A DNA stretch of 64,000 nt. Origin: DASSUW01 sp963730535 (GTDB lineage Bacteria > Actinomycetota > Thermoleophilia > Solirubrobacterales > Solirubrobacteraceae). Below the pieces are notes generated by a model. It was not told where the DNA came from and did not search any database. It worked only from the letters and a program-made list of their open reading frames with translations. Within the stretch, counting starts at the first letter, position 1, and every line of letters begins with the position of its first letter. The position numbers and the translations under genes are program-made. Where the stretch lies: NCBI GenBank assembly GCA_963730535.1, contig CAVSRU010000003.1:310001-374000 (forward strand), in the 5' to 3' direction. Below are positions 33,823 through 42,046 of the stretch, piece by piece.

Positions 33823-35241
33823 ATGTTCGGCCTGCGGTCGCTGCGGAACCGGCTCGCGGTCGTGTTCGGGCTGATCGTGCTGGGCGCGATCGGGACGATC
33901 TACCTGACCGTCACCCCGCGGCTCGAGGAGCGGCTGCGCAACCAGAAGCTCGAGGGGCTGGCGACGGACGCGCGGCGGTACGTCGGCGGCGACCTGGGCC
34001 TGGCGGCGAGATACAACACGAACCGCAACGCCGAGACGCCGCTCGAAACGGCGCGAGTGACTGCGGTGGCGGTCGGGGCGAGCGCTGAGGTACTGGTCTT
34101 CGACGCGGAGCTCAGGGACCCGGTGGCCCTCACGCCCCAGATCGACTCGGCGCCCGACGGCGGGATCGAGGACACCGACGTCACGGCGTTCGCCGTCGAC
34201 GCTGCGACCTCCGCGCGACCCGTCACGGCCACCGCATCGACGCGCGCCGGCCCGCACGCGATCGTCGCTTCGCCGCTGGTCCAGGGCAAGGAGGTCGTCG
34301 GCGTCGCCGTGTTCGCCGACACGCTCGACGAGGTCGAGGGCAACGTCGCGCTCATCCGGCGGCAGATCCTGATCTCGGGCGGGATCGCGCTCGTCGTCGC
34401 GCTGCTGGCCGGCTACCTCGTGGCGCGGGCGCTGTCCCAGCGCGTCGCGCGACTCCAGCACGCCGCCCGCAAGGTCGCGTCCGGCGACTTCTCCAACCCC
34501 ATCCGCGCCGATTCCGACGACGAGCTCGGCCAGCTCGCGGCGGCGTTCGACGACATGCAGAACCAGCTCGCGCGCCTCGATCGCGCGCGCAAGCAGTTCA
34601 TCGCCTCCGCGTCGCACGAGCTGCGCACGCCGATCTTCTCCCTCGGCGGGTTCCTCGAGCTGCTGGCCGACGAGGACCTCGACGAGGACACCCGGCGCCA
34701 GTTCCTCGACCAGCTTCGCGGGCAGGTGGACCGGATGCGCAAGCTCGCAACCGAGCTGCTCGACCTCTCGCGGCTCGAAGCCGGCGCGCTCGAACTGCGA
34801 CCCGAGCCGACCGACGTCGGCCAGCTCGCGCGCGAGGTGGCGGGGGAGTTCACGCCCGCGGCGCAGCAGCACGAGTCGGCGGTGCAGCTCGAGCTGCCGG
34901 GCGACCCGCTCGAGCTCGACTGCGACCCTGAGCGCGTCGCCCAGGTGCTTCGTATCCTGCTCGACAACGCGCTCGTCCATACGCCGTCGGGTACCGGGGT
35001 GTGGGTTTCGGCTGACCGCCGGAACGGGCACGTCCGGCTGGAGGTCTCCGACAAGGGCCTCGGGATCAAGCGTCAGAACATGCCCCACATCTTCGAGCCG
35101 TTCTTCACCTCCAACGAGCAGGCCCAGGGCGCCGGGCTCGGCCTCGCGATCGCCCGCGAGCTCGCCGAGCGCATGCAGGGAACCCTGACGGTGCGCTCGA
35201 TGCCCGGCTCGACGACCTTCTCGCTGGTGCTGCCCGGATGA
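33823..35241 (+). CDS. Sensor histidine kinase
   Basis: A 472-aa kinase. Two membrane spans (about 8-28 and 185-207) bracket an extracellular sensor. HAMP (about 207-260), then the dimerisation domain with SASHELRTPIFSLGGF and the phosphoacceptor His. ATPase boxes are LDNALVHTPSGTG (N), DKGLGI (G1), FEPFF (F) and GAGLGLAIARELAER (G2). It is paired with the response regulator 5 nt upstream. Its stop overlaps the HtrA start (ATGA). Confidence 0.95.
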   Translation: MFGLRSLRNRLAVVFGLIVLGAIGTIYLTVTPRLEERLRNQKLEGLATDARRYVGGDLGLAARYNTNRNAETPLETARVTAVAVGASAEVLVFDAELRDPVALTPQIDSAPDGGIEDTDVTAFAVDAATSARPVTATASTRAGPHAIVASPLVQGKEVVGVAVFADTLDEVEGNVALIRRQILISGGIALVVALLAGYLVARALSQRVARLQHAARKVASGDFSNPIRADSDDELGQLAAAFDDMQNQLARLDRARKQFIASASHELRTPIFSLGGFLELLADEDLDEDTRRQFLDQLRGQVDRMRKLATELLDLSRLEAGALELRPEPTDVGQLAREVAGEFTPAAQQHESAVQLELPGDPLELDCDPERVAQVLRILLDNALVHTPSGTGVWVSADRRNGHVRLEVSDKGLGIKRQNMPHIFEPFFTSNEQAQGAGLGLAIARELAERMQGTLTVRSMPGSTTFSLVLPG

Positions 35242-36431
35242 GGCTGCTCGCACTGCTCGTGGCGCTGCTGGCGCTGGTCGCCGCGGGCTGCGGCGGCGGG
35301 GACGACAACGACTCGGCGTCGCGCTCGGACGGCGGGGGCGAATCGCCGCCGACCCGCGTCGAGGTGGTCGAGGGCCTCGGCGAGTCCGGCGGCTTCGATG
35401 CCAAGGCGATCTACGAGAGCGAGGCCCCCGGCGTCGTGACCGTCATCTCGGTCTTCGGCTCCGGCGGACTCGACTCCGCGCTCGGCGGCGGTGGCGGCGG
35501 CGAGGGCGGCGGCGTCGGCTCGGGCTTCGTGCTCAGCGGCGAGGGCGAGATCGCCACCAACGCGCACGTCGTCACCACGGGCGAGGGCCAGGCCCTCCGG
35601 CGGGCGCGCAGCGTGTTCGTCGAGTTCGCCGACGGCAACCAGGTGCCCGCCAAGATCGTCGGCGCCGACCCGAACGCGGACATCGCGCTGCTGCGCATCG
35701 ACCCGGCCGGCCTCAAGCTGCGCCCCCTGCCGCTCGGCGAGAGCGGAAGCGTCGAGGTCGGCGAGCCCGTGGCCGCCATCGGCTCGCCGTTCGGCGAGAA
35801 GCAGTCGCTGTCCGTCGGCGTGATCTCGGCCATCGACCGCTCGATCCAGTCGCTCAACGAGAACTTCAGCATCTCGGGCGCGATCCAGACCGACGCGGCG
35901 ATCAACCCGGGCAACTCGGGCGGCCCGCTCGTGGACGGCGACGGCCGCGTGGTGGGCATCAACCAGCAGATCAAGACCACCTCCGGCGGTGGCGAGGGCG
36001 TGGGCTTCGCGGTCCCGGTGGACGCCGTCAAGCGCTCGCTCGACATGCTGCGCGACGGCGGAGAGGCGCGCTACGCGTACCTCGGGGTGTCCTCGGTCGG
36101 GCTCTTCCCGCAGCTCGTCGACCGCTTCAACCTCGACGTGCAGAAGGGCGCCTGGGTCCAGGAGGTCAGCTCCGGCGGCCCGGCCGACGACGCGGGCATC
36201 CGGGGCGGCGGCAGCCCGGTCGTCTTCCAGGCCACCGAGTACCAGCCCGGCGGCGACGTGATCACGAAGGTCGACGGCCAGCCGGTCGACGACTCGGCCG
36301 ACCTGGCCAGCCGGATCGCCGCCTTCGAGCCCGGCCGCGAGGTCCCGCTCGAGATCCATCGCGACGGCGAGACCCGCGAGATCAAGGTCCGGCTCGCCGA
36401 GCGCCCGCTTGGCGACAGCGCCGGGCGGTAG
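35238..36431 (+). CDS. HtrA/DegP-like serine protease lipoprotein with PDZ domain
   Basis: A 397-aa trypsin-like protease. A lipoprotein signal with lipobox VAAGC is followed by a Gly-rich linker. The triad is His in ATNAHVV, Asp in NADIALLRID and Ser in NPGNSGGPL. The C-terminal PDZ domain (about 290-390) has LGVSS and GGDVITKVDGQPVDDSADL. It likely degrades misfolded proteins at the outer membrane face. It is co-transcribed with the two-component system. Confidence 0.93.
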   Translation: MRLLALLVALLALVAAGCGGGDDNDSASRSDGGGESPPTRVEVVEGLGESGGFDAKAIYESEAPGVVTVISVFGSGGLDSALGGGGGGEGGGVGSGFVLSGEGEIATNAHVVTTGEGQALRRARSVFVEFADGNQVPAKIVGADPNADIALLRIDPAGLKLRPLPLGESGSVEVGEPVAAIGSPFGEKQSLSVGVISAIDRSIQSLNENFSISGAIQTDAAINPGNSGGPLVDGDGRVVGINQQIKTTSGGGEGVGFAVPVDAVKRSLDMLRDGGEARYAYLGVSSVGLFPQLVDRFNLDVQKGAWVQEVSSGGPADDAGIRGGGSPVVFQATEYQPGGDVITKVDGQPVDDSADLASRIAAFEPGREVPLEIHRDGETREIKVRLAERPLGDSAGR

Positions 36432-36434
36432 GTT
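36429..36434 (+). promoter_or_regulatory. Possible -10 box (TAGGTT) for treT
   Basis: The hexamer overlaps the HtrA stop codon and ends 6 nt before GTG 36441, with no Shine-Dalgarno. This fits the leaderless pattern, but read-through from the upstream operon is equally possible. Confidence 0.3.
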
Positions 36435-36440
36435 TCGCGC

Positions 36441-37673
36441 GTGCTGCAAGCTGTAGCGCTCGCCGCCAAATCACTCACGGATTACACGCACCTCGTCGGT
36501 CGCCCGCTGGTGGAGGAGATCCGCGAGCTGGCCGAGCCGCTCAAGGGCCGCCGTGTGGTGCACCTGAGCGCGACGGCGTTCGGCGGCGGGGTGTCGGAGA
36601 TCCTCTACACGCTCGTCCCGCTGATGCGCGACGTCGGGCTCGAGGTCGAGTGGCAGGTGATCTACGGGCGGGAGGAGTTCTTCAACGCCACGAAGATCAT
36701 GCACAACGCGCTCCAGGGCAACCCGCAGGACCTCACCGAGGAGCAGTGGGCGACCTGGGCGCAGTACAACGAGATGAACGCGCGCGAGCTCTCTCGCGGG
36801 TGGGACGTGTGCATCGTCCACGATCCCCAGCCGGCCGCGATCCTCTCGATCGCGCCGGAGAAGGCGGAGGGATGGGTGTGGCGCTGTCACATCGACGTGT
36901 CGACGCCCAACGCCGCGACCATGGAACGGCTGCTGCCGTACATCGAGCGCTACCCGCAGTCGCTCTTCCACGTCCGCGACTACGTGCCGGCGGGGCTGGA
37001 CGGCGGCGTGAACATCGTGCCGCCGGCGATCGACCCGCTCGCGCCGAAGAACATGGCGCTCTCGATCGAGGATGCGACGTTCGTCTGCCGGCAGTTCGGC
37101 ATCGACGTGACGCGGCCCATGATCTGCCAGGTCTCGCGCTTCGATCCCTGGAAGGACCCGCTCGGGGTGATCGACGCGTACCGGATCGTGAAGGCCGAGC
37201 GGCCCGAGGTGCAGCTCGCGCTGGTGGGGTCGATGGCGTCCGACGACCCGGAGGGCTGGGACTTCTACAACTCGACGCTCGAGCACGCGGGCGACGACGC
37301 CGACATCCACATCCTCAACAACTTCAACAACGTCGGCGCGATCGAGGTCAACGCGTTCCAGTCGCTCGCCGAGGTGGTGATCCAGAAGAGCACGCGCGAG
37401 GGCTTCGGGCTGACGGTCAGCGAGGCGCTGTGGAAGGGCCGGCCGTTCATCGGCGGCAACGTGGGCGGGATCCCGCTCCAGGTGCGCGACGGGGAGTCCG
37501 GCTACCTGGTCAACAGCCCCGAGGAGTGCGCGGAGCGCACGCTGGCGATTCTCGAGGACCCCGTGCTGGGTAAGACGTTGGGGCGGACGGGCAAGGAGCA
37601 CGTGCGTGCGCACTTCCTGACCCCCCGCTACCTTCGGGACTACCTGAAGATCTTCCAACGTGTGCTTGCATGA
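36441..37673 (+). CDS. treT: Trehalose synthase (glycosyltransferring, TreT-like, GT4)
   Basis: A 410-aa GT4 enzyme that joins NDP-glucose and glucose to trehalose. VVHLSATAFGGGVSEILYTL is the characteristic N-terminal block, VHDPQPAAI and RCHIDVSTPN follow, and QKSTREGFGLTVSEALWKG is the C-terminal nucleotide site. GTG start. It lies just upstream of otsA, so two trehalose routes are encoded side by side. Confidence 0.88.
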   Translation: MLQAVALAAKSLTDYTHLVGRPLVEEIRELAEPLKGRRVVHLSATAFGGGVSEILYTLVPLMRDVGLEVEWQVIYGREEFFNATKIMHNALQGNPQDLTEEQWATWAQYNEMNARELSRGWDVCIVHDPQPAAILSIAPEKAEGWVWRCHIDVSTPNAATMERLLPYIERYPQSLFHVRDYVPAGLDGGVNIVPPAIDPLAPKNMALSIEDATFVCRQFGIDVTRPMICQVSRFDPWKDPLGVIDAYRIVKAERPEVQLALVGSMASDDPEGWDFYNSTLEHAGDDADIHILNNFNNVGAIEVNAFQSLAEVVIQKSTREGFGLTVSEALWKGRPFIGGNVGGIPLQVRDGESGYLVNSPEECAERTLAILEDPVLGKTLGRTGKEHVRAHFLTPRYLRDYLKIFQRVLA

Positions 37674-37731
37674 GCGGCATGGTTCGATGCGAAACGTCGG
37701 CGTTGCCTAGCGCACGCGGAGCGGAGTTGTA

Positions 37732-39193
37732 GTGGCCGCTCCCTTGGTTCTCGTCTCCAACCGCGGACCCGTGACATATGAGGACGACGGCTCGGTCAAG
37801 CGCGGTACCGGCGGGCTCGTCACCGCGCTGACGGGGCTGGCCTCGCATCGCGACGCGATCTGGATCGCGTCTGCGATGACCGACGGCGACATCGAGCAGT
37901 CATCGCGCGCCGGCGGGCGCCCGTTCGAGGTCGAGGCGCCCGAGGGAGGGACCTACCACGTGCGCTTCGTGGCCTCCGAGCCCGACGCCTACGACCGCTT
38001 CTACAACATCATCGCCAACCCGATGCTCTGGTTCATCCAGCACTACCTGTGGGACCTGAGCAACGCTCCGGACATCCGGCGGCACGAGGTCGACGCGTTC
38101 CACGACGGCTACAACGTCGTCAACCAGGACCTCGCCCGCGCGGTGCTGGACGAGATCGCCGACGTCGAGGAGCCGGTCGTGATGGTCCACGACTACCACC
38201 TCTACACGCTGCCGGAGATGGTCCGCCGCGAGCGGCCGGACGTGTTCCTGCACCACTTCGTGCACATCCCCTGGACGCAGCCGGACGCGTGGCGCGTGCT
38301 GCCGGGCGACATCCGGTCGGCGATCTACAAGGGGCTGCTGGCGAACGACATCGTCGGCTTCCACACCCGCTCCTACCGGCGCAACTTCCTCCAGTGCTGC
38401 CGCGATCTCATGGACCTCGACGTGGACATGGAGCGCGGCGTCGTGCACTGCGCGGACCGCGACGTGTGGGTGCGCGCCTACCCGCTGCCGATCGACTACG
38501 AGGCGACCCAGCGCCGTGGCCCGGCGGCCGGAGGTCGCATCGTTCGAGGAGCGCGTGCTGAGGCGGCGGCGGGAGTACCTGATCCTGCGGGTGGACCGCG
38601 CGGACCTGTCCAAGAACGTCCTGCGCGGGTTCACGGCCTTCGACATCTTCCTCGAGCAGCACCCCGAGTTCGTCGAGCGGATCACGTTCACGGCCCAGCT
38701 CATGCCGTCGCGGACCGACGTGCCCGAGTACGCCGAGTACCTGGAGAAGATCGAGGCGCTGGTGGCGGTCGTGAACCACCGGCACGGGACGCCGGACTGG
38801 ATGCCGATCGACCTCAAGCTCCGCGACGACCTCGAGGAGGCGGTGGCCTCCTACAAGCACTACGACGTGATGATGGTCAACGCCATGTTCGACGGGATGA
38901 ACCTCGTCGCCAAGGAGGGACCGCTCGTCAACGAGCGCGACGGGGTCTCGATCCTGAGCGAGAACACCGGCGCGCACGAGGAGCTGGGCGAGTTCGCGCT
39001 GTCGGTCAACCCCTTCGACGTGCAGGAGCTCGCCGACGCCATCTTCTCGGCGCTCACGATGTCCAGCGAGTCGCGCGCCCGCCGCGCGCAGGGCCTGAAG
39101 GACATCGTCACCTCCCGCGATCCGGGCGACTGGATCGACGAGCAGATCGCCGACATCCGGGCCAAGGCCCGGGGCGCTGCCGCCTCGGCTTAG
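37732..39193 (+). CDS. otsA: Trehalose-6-phosphate synthase OtsA, with an apparent 1-nt frameshift
   Basis: Makes trehalose-6-phosphate from NDP-glucose and glucose-6-phosphate. LVLVSNRGPVTYEDDG, VMVHDYHLYTLPEMVRRE, HHFVHIPWTQPDAWRVLP and GFHTRSYRRNFLQCC are GT20 hallmarks. After the codons for PIDYEATQR (about 38512) the frame becomes Arg/Gly-rich nonsense. The conserved remainder (LILRVDRADLSKNVLRGF, then LSENTGAHEELGEFALSVNP) continues in the next frame to TAG 39191-39193. Removing one C near 38514-38515 rejoins a protein of about 486 aa. GTG start, with a purine-rich stretch upstream. Confidence 0.85.
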
Positions 39194-39206
39194 CGCCGAC
39201 CCGGCG

Positions 39207-39460
39207 AACGTCAACGGCGGCTGGGTAGGGAGGTTGAGGGATGGCCGGTGCGCGGGACTCCCCGTCAAGGCGGGATTAGGTGGATTCGGGCGCGGCGCCG
39301 GCCATCGAAATCCACCTTTGTGCGCGTCTGGAGCACAAAGGTGGATTTGGAGATACCTCCAAGCACCGAAGTACACGAAACCCCGGCTTGACCACCGCGA
39401 CGAGGAGGGACCGACGGCACGGCCGGCTCCCTCACCTCCCTACCCAGCGCAGTTGCCGTT
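39207..39460. mobile_element. MITE-like intergenic element B, inverted relative to element A
   Basis: It fills the convergent gap between otsA and the 39476 gene. Left end 39207-39233 is identical to the reverse complement of element A's right end (16777-16803). Right end 39435-39460, reverse complemented, differs by one base from A's left end (16545-16570). The homology to A extends about 20 bp further at the right end, but the cores differ. A long hairpin sits in the middle. Confidence 0.6.
39308..39348. repeat. Perfect 16-bp inverted repeat in element B
   Basis: AAATCCACCTTTGTGC (39308-39323) is followed, after a 9-nt loop, by its exact reverse complement (39333-39348). An additional AGGTGGATT at 39275-39283 matches the right arm. 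It is less GC-rich than the surrounding DNA. Confidence 0.9.
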
Positions 39461-39475
39461 ACCAACCGACCGCGC

Positions 39476-39940
39476 TCAGTCACGTTCAAAGCCGAACTCC
39501 GCCTGGGCAGGGTCGCCGCCGCCACCGCCTGCCTCTTCCTCCGGGCCGCCGCCCGAATCATCCAGTCGCGCTCCGGGTCGAACCTCACCCGTGGCGGGCG
39601 GCGCCACGGGAACCGGTCGCGACCGGCGCTCCGGCGCCTCCCGCCCGCCATCCCTCGGCCGCGCCGCCTTCGGCTCCTCGCGCTTCTTCCTCGCGTGCGA
39701 CCGCCGGACACGCCCGCGCGGTCTTCGCACCGCCCGAGGCGGCCGCGCGACGAGCAGCTCGGCCGGCGGGGTGGCCGTCGGGGAGGCCCGGCCGTCGAGC
39801 GGCCGCGCGGCCTCTCCCGGCAGCGTCGGCTTGGGCGGCGCGAGCAGCGGCCAGGCCGCCACGGCGCCGATGACGGCGACCGCTCCGGCGAGCCGGCCGA
39901 CGTTCCCCCAGCGGATCCGGCGGAGCAGGTCCGGTCCCAT
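39476..39940 (-). CDS. Hypothetical single-span protein with basic and Pro/Gly-rich tail
   Basis: A 154-aa protein: a short basic N-terminus, one hydrophobic segment (about 15-34, RLAGAVAVIGAVAAWPLL) and then a disordered region rich in Pro, Arg, Lys and Gly, including RRSHARKKREEPKAARPR. The topology suggests an anchored extracytoplasmic or cytoplasmic tail. I do not recognise the family. It is divergent from rpsF. The composition makes translation plausible but not certain. Confidence 0.5.
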   Translation of the reverse strand: MGPDLLRRIRWGNVGRLAGAVAVIGAVAAWPLLAPPKPTLPGEAARPLDGRASPTATPPAELLVARPPRAVRRPRGRVRRSHARKKREEPKAARPRDGGREAPERRSRPVPVAPPATGEVRPGARLDDSGGGPEEEAGGGGGDPAQAEFGFERD

Positions 39941-39983
39941 GGCAGCCGTAGGCGAACGGCCCGGCCGCTTCGCCCCGCGTTGC

Positions 39984-39989
39984 TAGGAT
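39984..39989 (+). promoter_or_regulatory. -10-like box TAGGAT upstream of rpsF
   Basis: TAGGAT ends 11 nt before the rpsF ATG at 40001. CCTCC just after it is not a Shine-Dalgarno on this strand, so a leaderless or very short leader is likely. Confidence 0.4.
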
Positions 39990-40000
39990 CCTCCGCCGCA

Positions 40001-40387
40001 ATGGCGACCGAAGCACCGCTCTACGACCTCGTCCTCCTCCTCGACAACACGATCGAGCAGGAGCGGCGCGACACCATCCTCGCGAACGTCGAGGACGCGG
40101 TCGATCGCGCCGGCGAGATCGTCGGCCGCCACGACTGGGGCGTCCGCCCGACGGTCTACGAAGTGCGCAAGCATGGAGAGGCGGACTACCACCTCCTCCA
40201 GTTCCGCGGGCCGGCGTCGCTGCTCGAGCAACTCGACCACAACCTGAAGATCACGGACGGCATCCTCCGCTTCCGGATCATCAAGCTCCGGCCGGGCACC
40301 CCGCCGCCGCCGGACCTGCGCCCCGCCGCGGTCGCCGCCGCCGCTCCCGCCGCGGCAGCCGACGACGACGTCGACGAGTCGTCCTGA
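40001..40387 (+). CDS. rpsF: 30S ribosomal protein bS6
   Basis: A 128-aa protein of the 30S platform that pairs with bS18. YDLVLLLDNTIEQERRDTI and YEVRKHGEADYHLLQFRG are typical. The C-terminus has an Ala/Pro and Asp-rich extension (about 25 residues) common in actinobacteria. First gene of rpsF-ssb-rpsR-rplI. Confidence 0.95.
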   Translation: MATEAPLYDLVLLLDNTIEQERRDTILANVEDAVDRAGEIVGRHDWGVRPTVYEVRKHGEADYHLLQFRGPASLLEQLDHNLKITDGILRFRIIKLRPGTPPPPDLRPAAVAAAAPAAAADDDVDESS

Positions 40388-40392
40388 CGCCT

Positions 40393-40412
40393 CGCGGCGC
40401 CTCGACGCCGCG
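40393..40412 (+). terminator. Hairpin after rpsF
   Basis: CGCGGCG (40393-40399) pairs with CGCCGCG (40406-40412) around CCTCGA. It has no T run. It probably attenuates between rpsF and ssb, which has its own TAGACT box downstream. Confidence 0.45.
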
Positions 40413-40495
40413 CACACCACACGCGCTTCGTCACGGAAGTGCCAATTAATCGTCGCAACATGCGGCGGTGGGGCCGAAGCCGCCGACCCCGCCCC

Positions 40496-40501
40496 TAGAC
40501 T
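40496..40501 (+). promoter_or_regulatory. -10-like box TAGACT for ssb
   Basis: TAGACT lies 47 nt before the ssb GTG. Unlike most others here it would leave a leader, which carries a good Shine-Dalgarno AAAGGAG at 40537-40543. Confidence 0.45.
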
Positions 40502-40548
40502 CGGCATCCACCAAGTTTCGAGAGCCTGAGCAGCCGAAAGGAGCCTTC

Positions 40549-41022
40549 GTGGCCGCCACCAACATCAACCGGGTCGTACTCACGGGCAACCTCACCCGCG
40601 ACCCCGAGCTTCGCTCCACGTCGGGCGGCACGTCCGTCTGCAGCCTGCGGATCGCCACCAACACCCGGCGTAGGGACCCCAGCGGCGAGTGGGCCGACAA
40701 GGCGAACTACTTCGACGTCACGGTCTGGGGCGCCCAGGGCGAGAACTGCGCGCGCTTCCTCGCCAAGGGCCGGCCGGTCGCCCTCGACGGCCGCCTCGAG
40801 TGGCGCGAGTGGGAGGACCAGAACGGCAACAAGCGCCAGGCCGTCGAGATCATCGCCGACTCCGTCCAGTTCCTCGGCGGCCGTGAGGACGGCGGCGGCG
40901 GCGGGAGCAACGGCTTCACCCCGCGGTCCGACGTCCCGGCCGACACGCGCGACTTCGAGCCCGCCGGCACGCCCTCCGGGGCCGCCAGCAGCAGCGCGGG
41001 CGACGACGACATCCCGTTCTAG
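40549..41022 (+). CDS. ssb: Single-stranded DNA-binding protein
   Basis: A 157-aa SSB. The OB fold (about 5-110) includes NRVVLTGNLTRDPELRSTSG and ANYFDVTVWGAQGENC. The tail is Gly/Ser-rich and ends with the acidic tip DDDIPF that binds partner proteins. GTG start 5 nt after AAAGGAG. It sits between rpsF and rpsR as in most bacteria. Confidence 0.95.
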   Translation: MAATNINRVVLTGNLTRDPELRSTSGGTSVCSLRIATNTRRRDPSGEWADKANYFDVTVWGAQGENCARFLAKGRPVALDGRLEWREWEDQNGNKRQAVEIIADSVQFLGGREDGGGGGSNGFTPRSDVPADTRDFEPAGTPSGAASSSAGDDDIPF

Positions 41023-41029
41023 ACCGGTC

Positions 41030-41058
41030 CGCGGCGCTCCCCGGCGGGGAGCGCCGCG
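41030..41058 (+). terminator. Very stable 13-bp hairpin between ssb and rpsR
   Basis: The arms 41030-41042 and 41046-41058 are perfect complements with a GGC loop. No U-tract follows. It likely terminates or attenuates after ssb, or protects the upstream message. Confidence 0.6.
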
Positions 41059-41120
41059 CCGCGCCCGCTAACCTGTTGCGCCGGTTCTGAGCTCAAGGCA
41101 GTCAAGAGAGGTCTTCGAAC

Positions 41121-41450
41121 GTGGCAAAGCAGCGGAGCCGGCCTACGCGCCGGCGTGATCGGAAGGGCGGCCCCGGCAGCGGGCGCCGCAAGTCCTGCCC
41201 GTACTGCCGCGACAAGGTCGAGTTCGTCGACTACAAGGACATCACGACGCTGCGGAAGTTCATCTCGGATCGCGGCAAGATCCGGTCGCGCCGCATCACG
41301 GGCGCGTGCCGCCGGCACCAGAACCAGATCGCCACGGCCGTGAAGCGCGCCCGCGAGCTCGCCCTGCTGCCCTACGTGGGCGACACGCGCGAGTCCCGCG
41401 ACGACCGCGAGCGCGGCGGGCGTGACCGGGACCGCGACCGGGAGCGCTAG
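41121..41450 (+). CDS. rpsR: 30S ribosomal protein bS18 (cysteine-containing form)
   Basis: A 109-aa protein. The core has KSCPYCRDKVEFVDYKDITT, RKFISDRGKIRSRRITGACR and HQNQIATAVKRARELALLPY. CPYC with a later Cys and His suggests the zinc-binding (C+) form. The N-terminal 20 residues and the C-terminal repeats of Arg/Asp are extensions. GTG start preceded by AGAGAGG. Confidence 0.94.
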   Translation: MAKQRSRPTRRRDRKGGPGSGRRKSCPYCRDKVEFVDYKDITTLRKFISDRGKIRSRRITGACRRHQNQIATAVKRARELALLPYVGDTRESRDDRERGGRDRDRDRER

Positions 41451-41456
41451 GCCACC

Positions 41457-41909
41457 GTGCCCCAGGCGATTCTCCTCCAGGACGTGGAGCAGCTCGGCGA
41501 GCGCGGTCAGGTCGTCGACGTCTCGAAGGGCTACCTACGCAACTTCCTGCTGCCGCGCAAGCTCGCCGAGCCGGCGACGAAGGGCTCCATCGCCGCGGCG
41601 ACCCGCCGCCGCGAGGCCGCCGATCGTGCCGTCGCCGACGCCGCCACCAAGGCCCGCGACACGGCTGACACGCTCAACCGCACCGTCCTGACGATCACGC
41701 ACCAGGCCGGCGACGACGGCCGCCTCTTCGGCTCCGTCACCTCGCAGGACATCGCGGACGCGATCAAGGAAGCCCGCAACATCACCATCGACCGGCGCGA
41801 CATCCGCCTCGACGAGCCGATCCGCACGGTCGGCACGCGGATGGTCGAGGTCGAGGTCGCCCCCGGCGTCACGGCGACCGTCAAGACGATGGTCACCGAG
41901 CAGAAGTAG
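41457..41909 (+). CDS. rplI: 50S ribosomal protein bL9
   Basis: A 150-aa protein. ILLQDVEQLGERGQVVDVS and GYLRNFLLPRKLAEPAT are the N-terminal rRNA-binding domain. The connecting helix and C-terminal domain (GRLFGSVTSQDIADAI) are normal. GTG start 7 nt after the rpsR stop. Confidence 0.95.
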   Translation: MPQAILLQDVEQLGERGQVVDVSKGYLRNFLLPRKLAEPATKGSIAAATRRREAADRAVADAATKARDTADTLNRTVLTITHQAGDDGRLFGSVTSQDIADAIKEARNITIDRRDIRLDEPIRTVGTRMVEVEVAPGVTATVKTMVTEQK

Positions 41910-41934
41910 CGCCGCCCGCCTTCGACCACTTCGC

Positions 41935-41949
41935 CCGGCATCGTGCCGG
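41935..41949 (+). terminator. Hairpin after rplI
   Basis: CCGGCA-TCG-TGCCGG followed by TTCT, between rplI and dnaB. A weak intrinsic terminator is possible; dnaB has its own TAGACT box. Confidence 0.45.
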
Positions 41950-42030
41950 TTCTGCGGAGCGGGTGTGACAAGTCTGCGGAGAGAGCAGGGAGGAGTGGCG
42001 GAGGCGGTTCGGGGCGACCGGACGCCCGCC

Positions 42031-42036
42031 TAGACT
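42031..42036 (+). promoter_or_regulatory. -10-like box TAGACT for dnaB
   Basis: The hexamer ends 10 nt before ATG 42047 with no Shine-Dalgarno in between, a leaderless arrangement. Confidence 0.5.
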
Positions 42037-42046
42037 CGGCCGCCCC

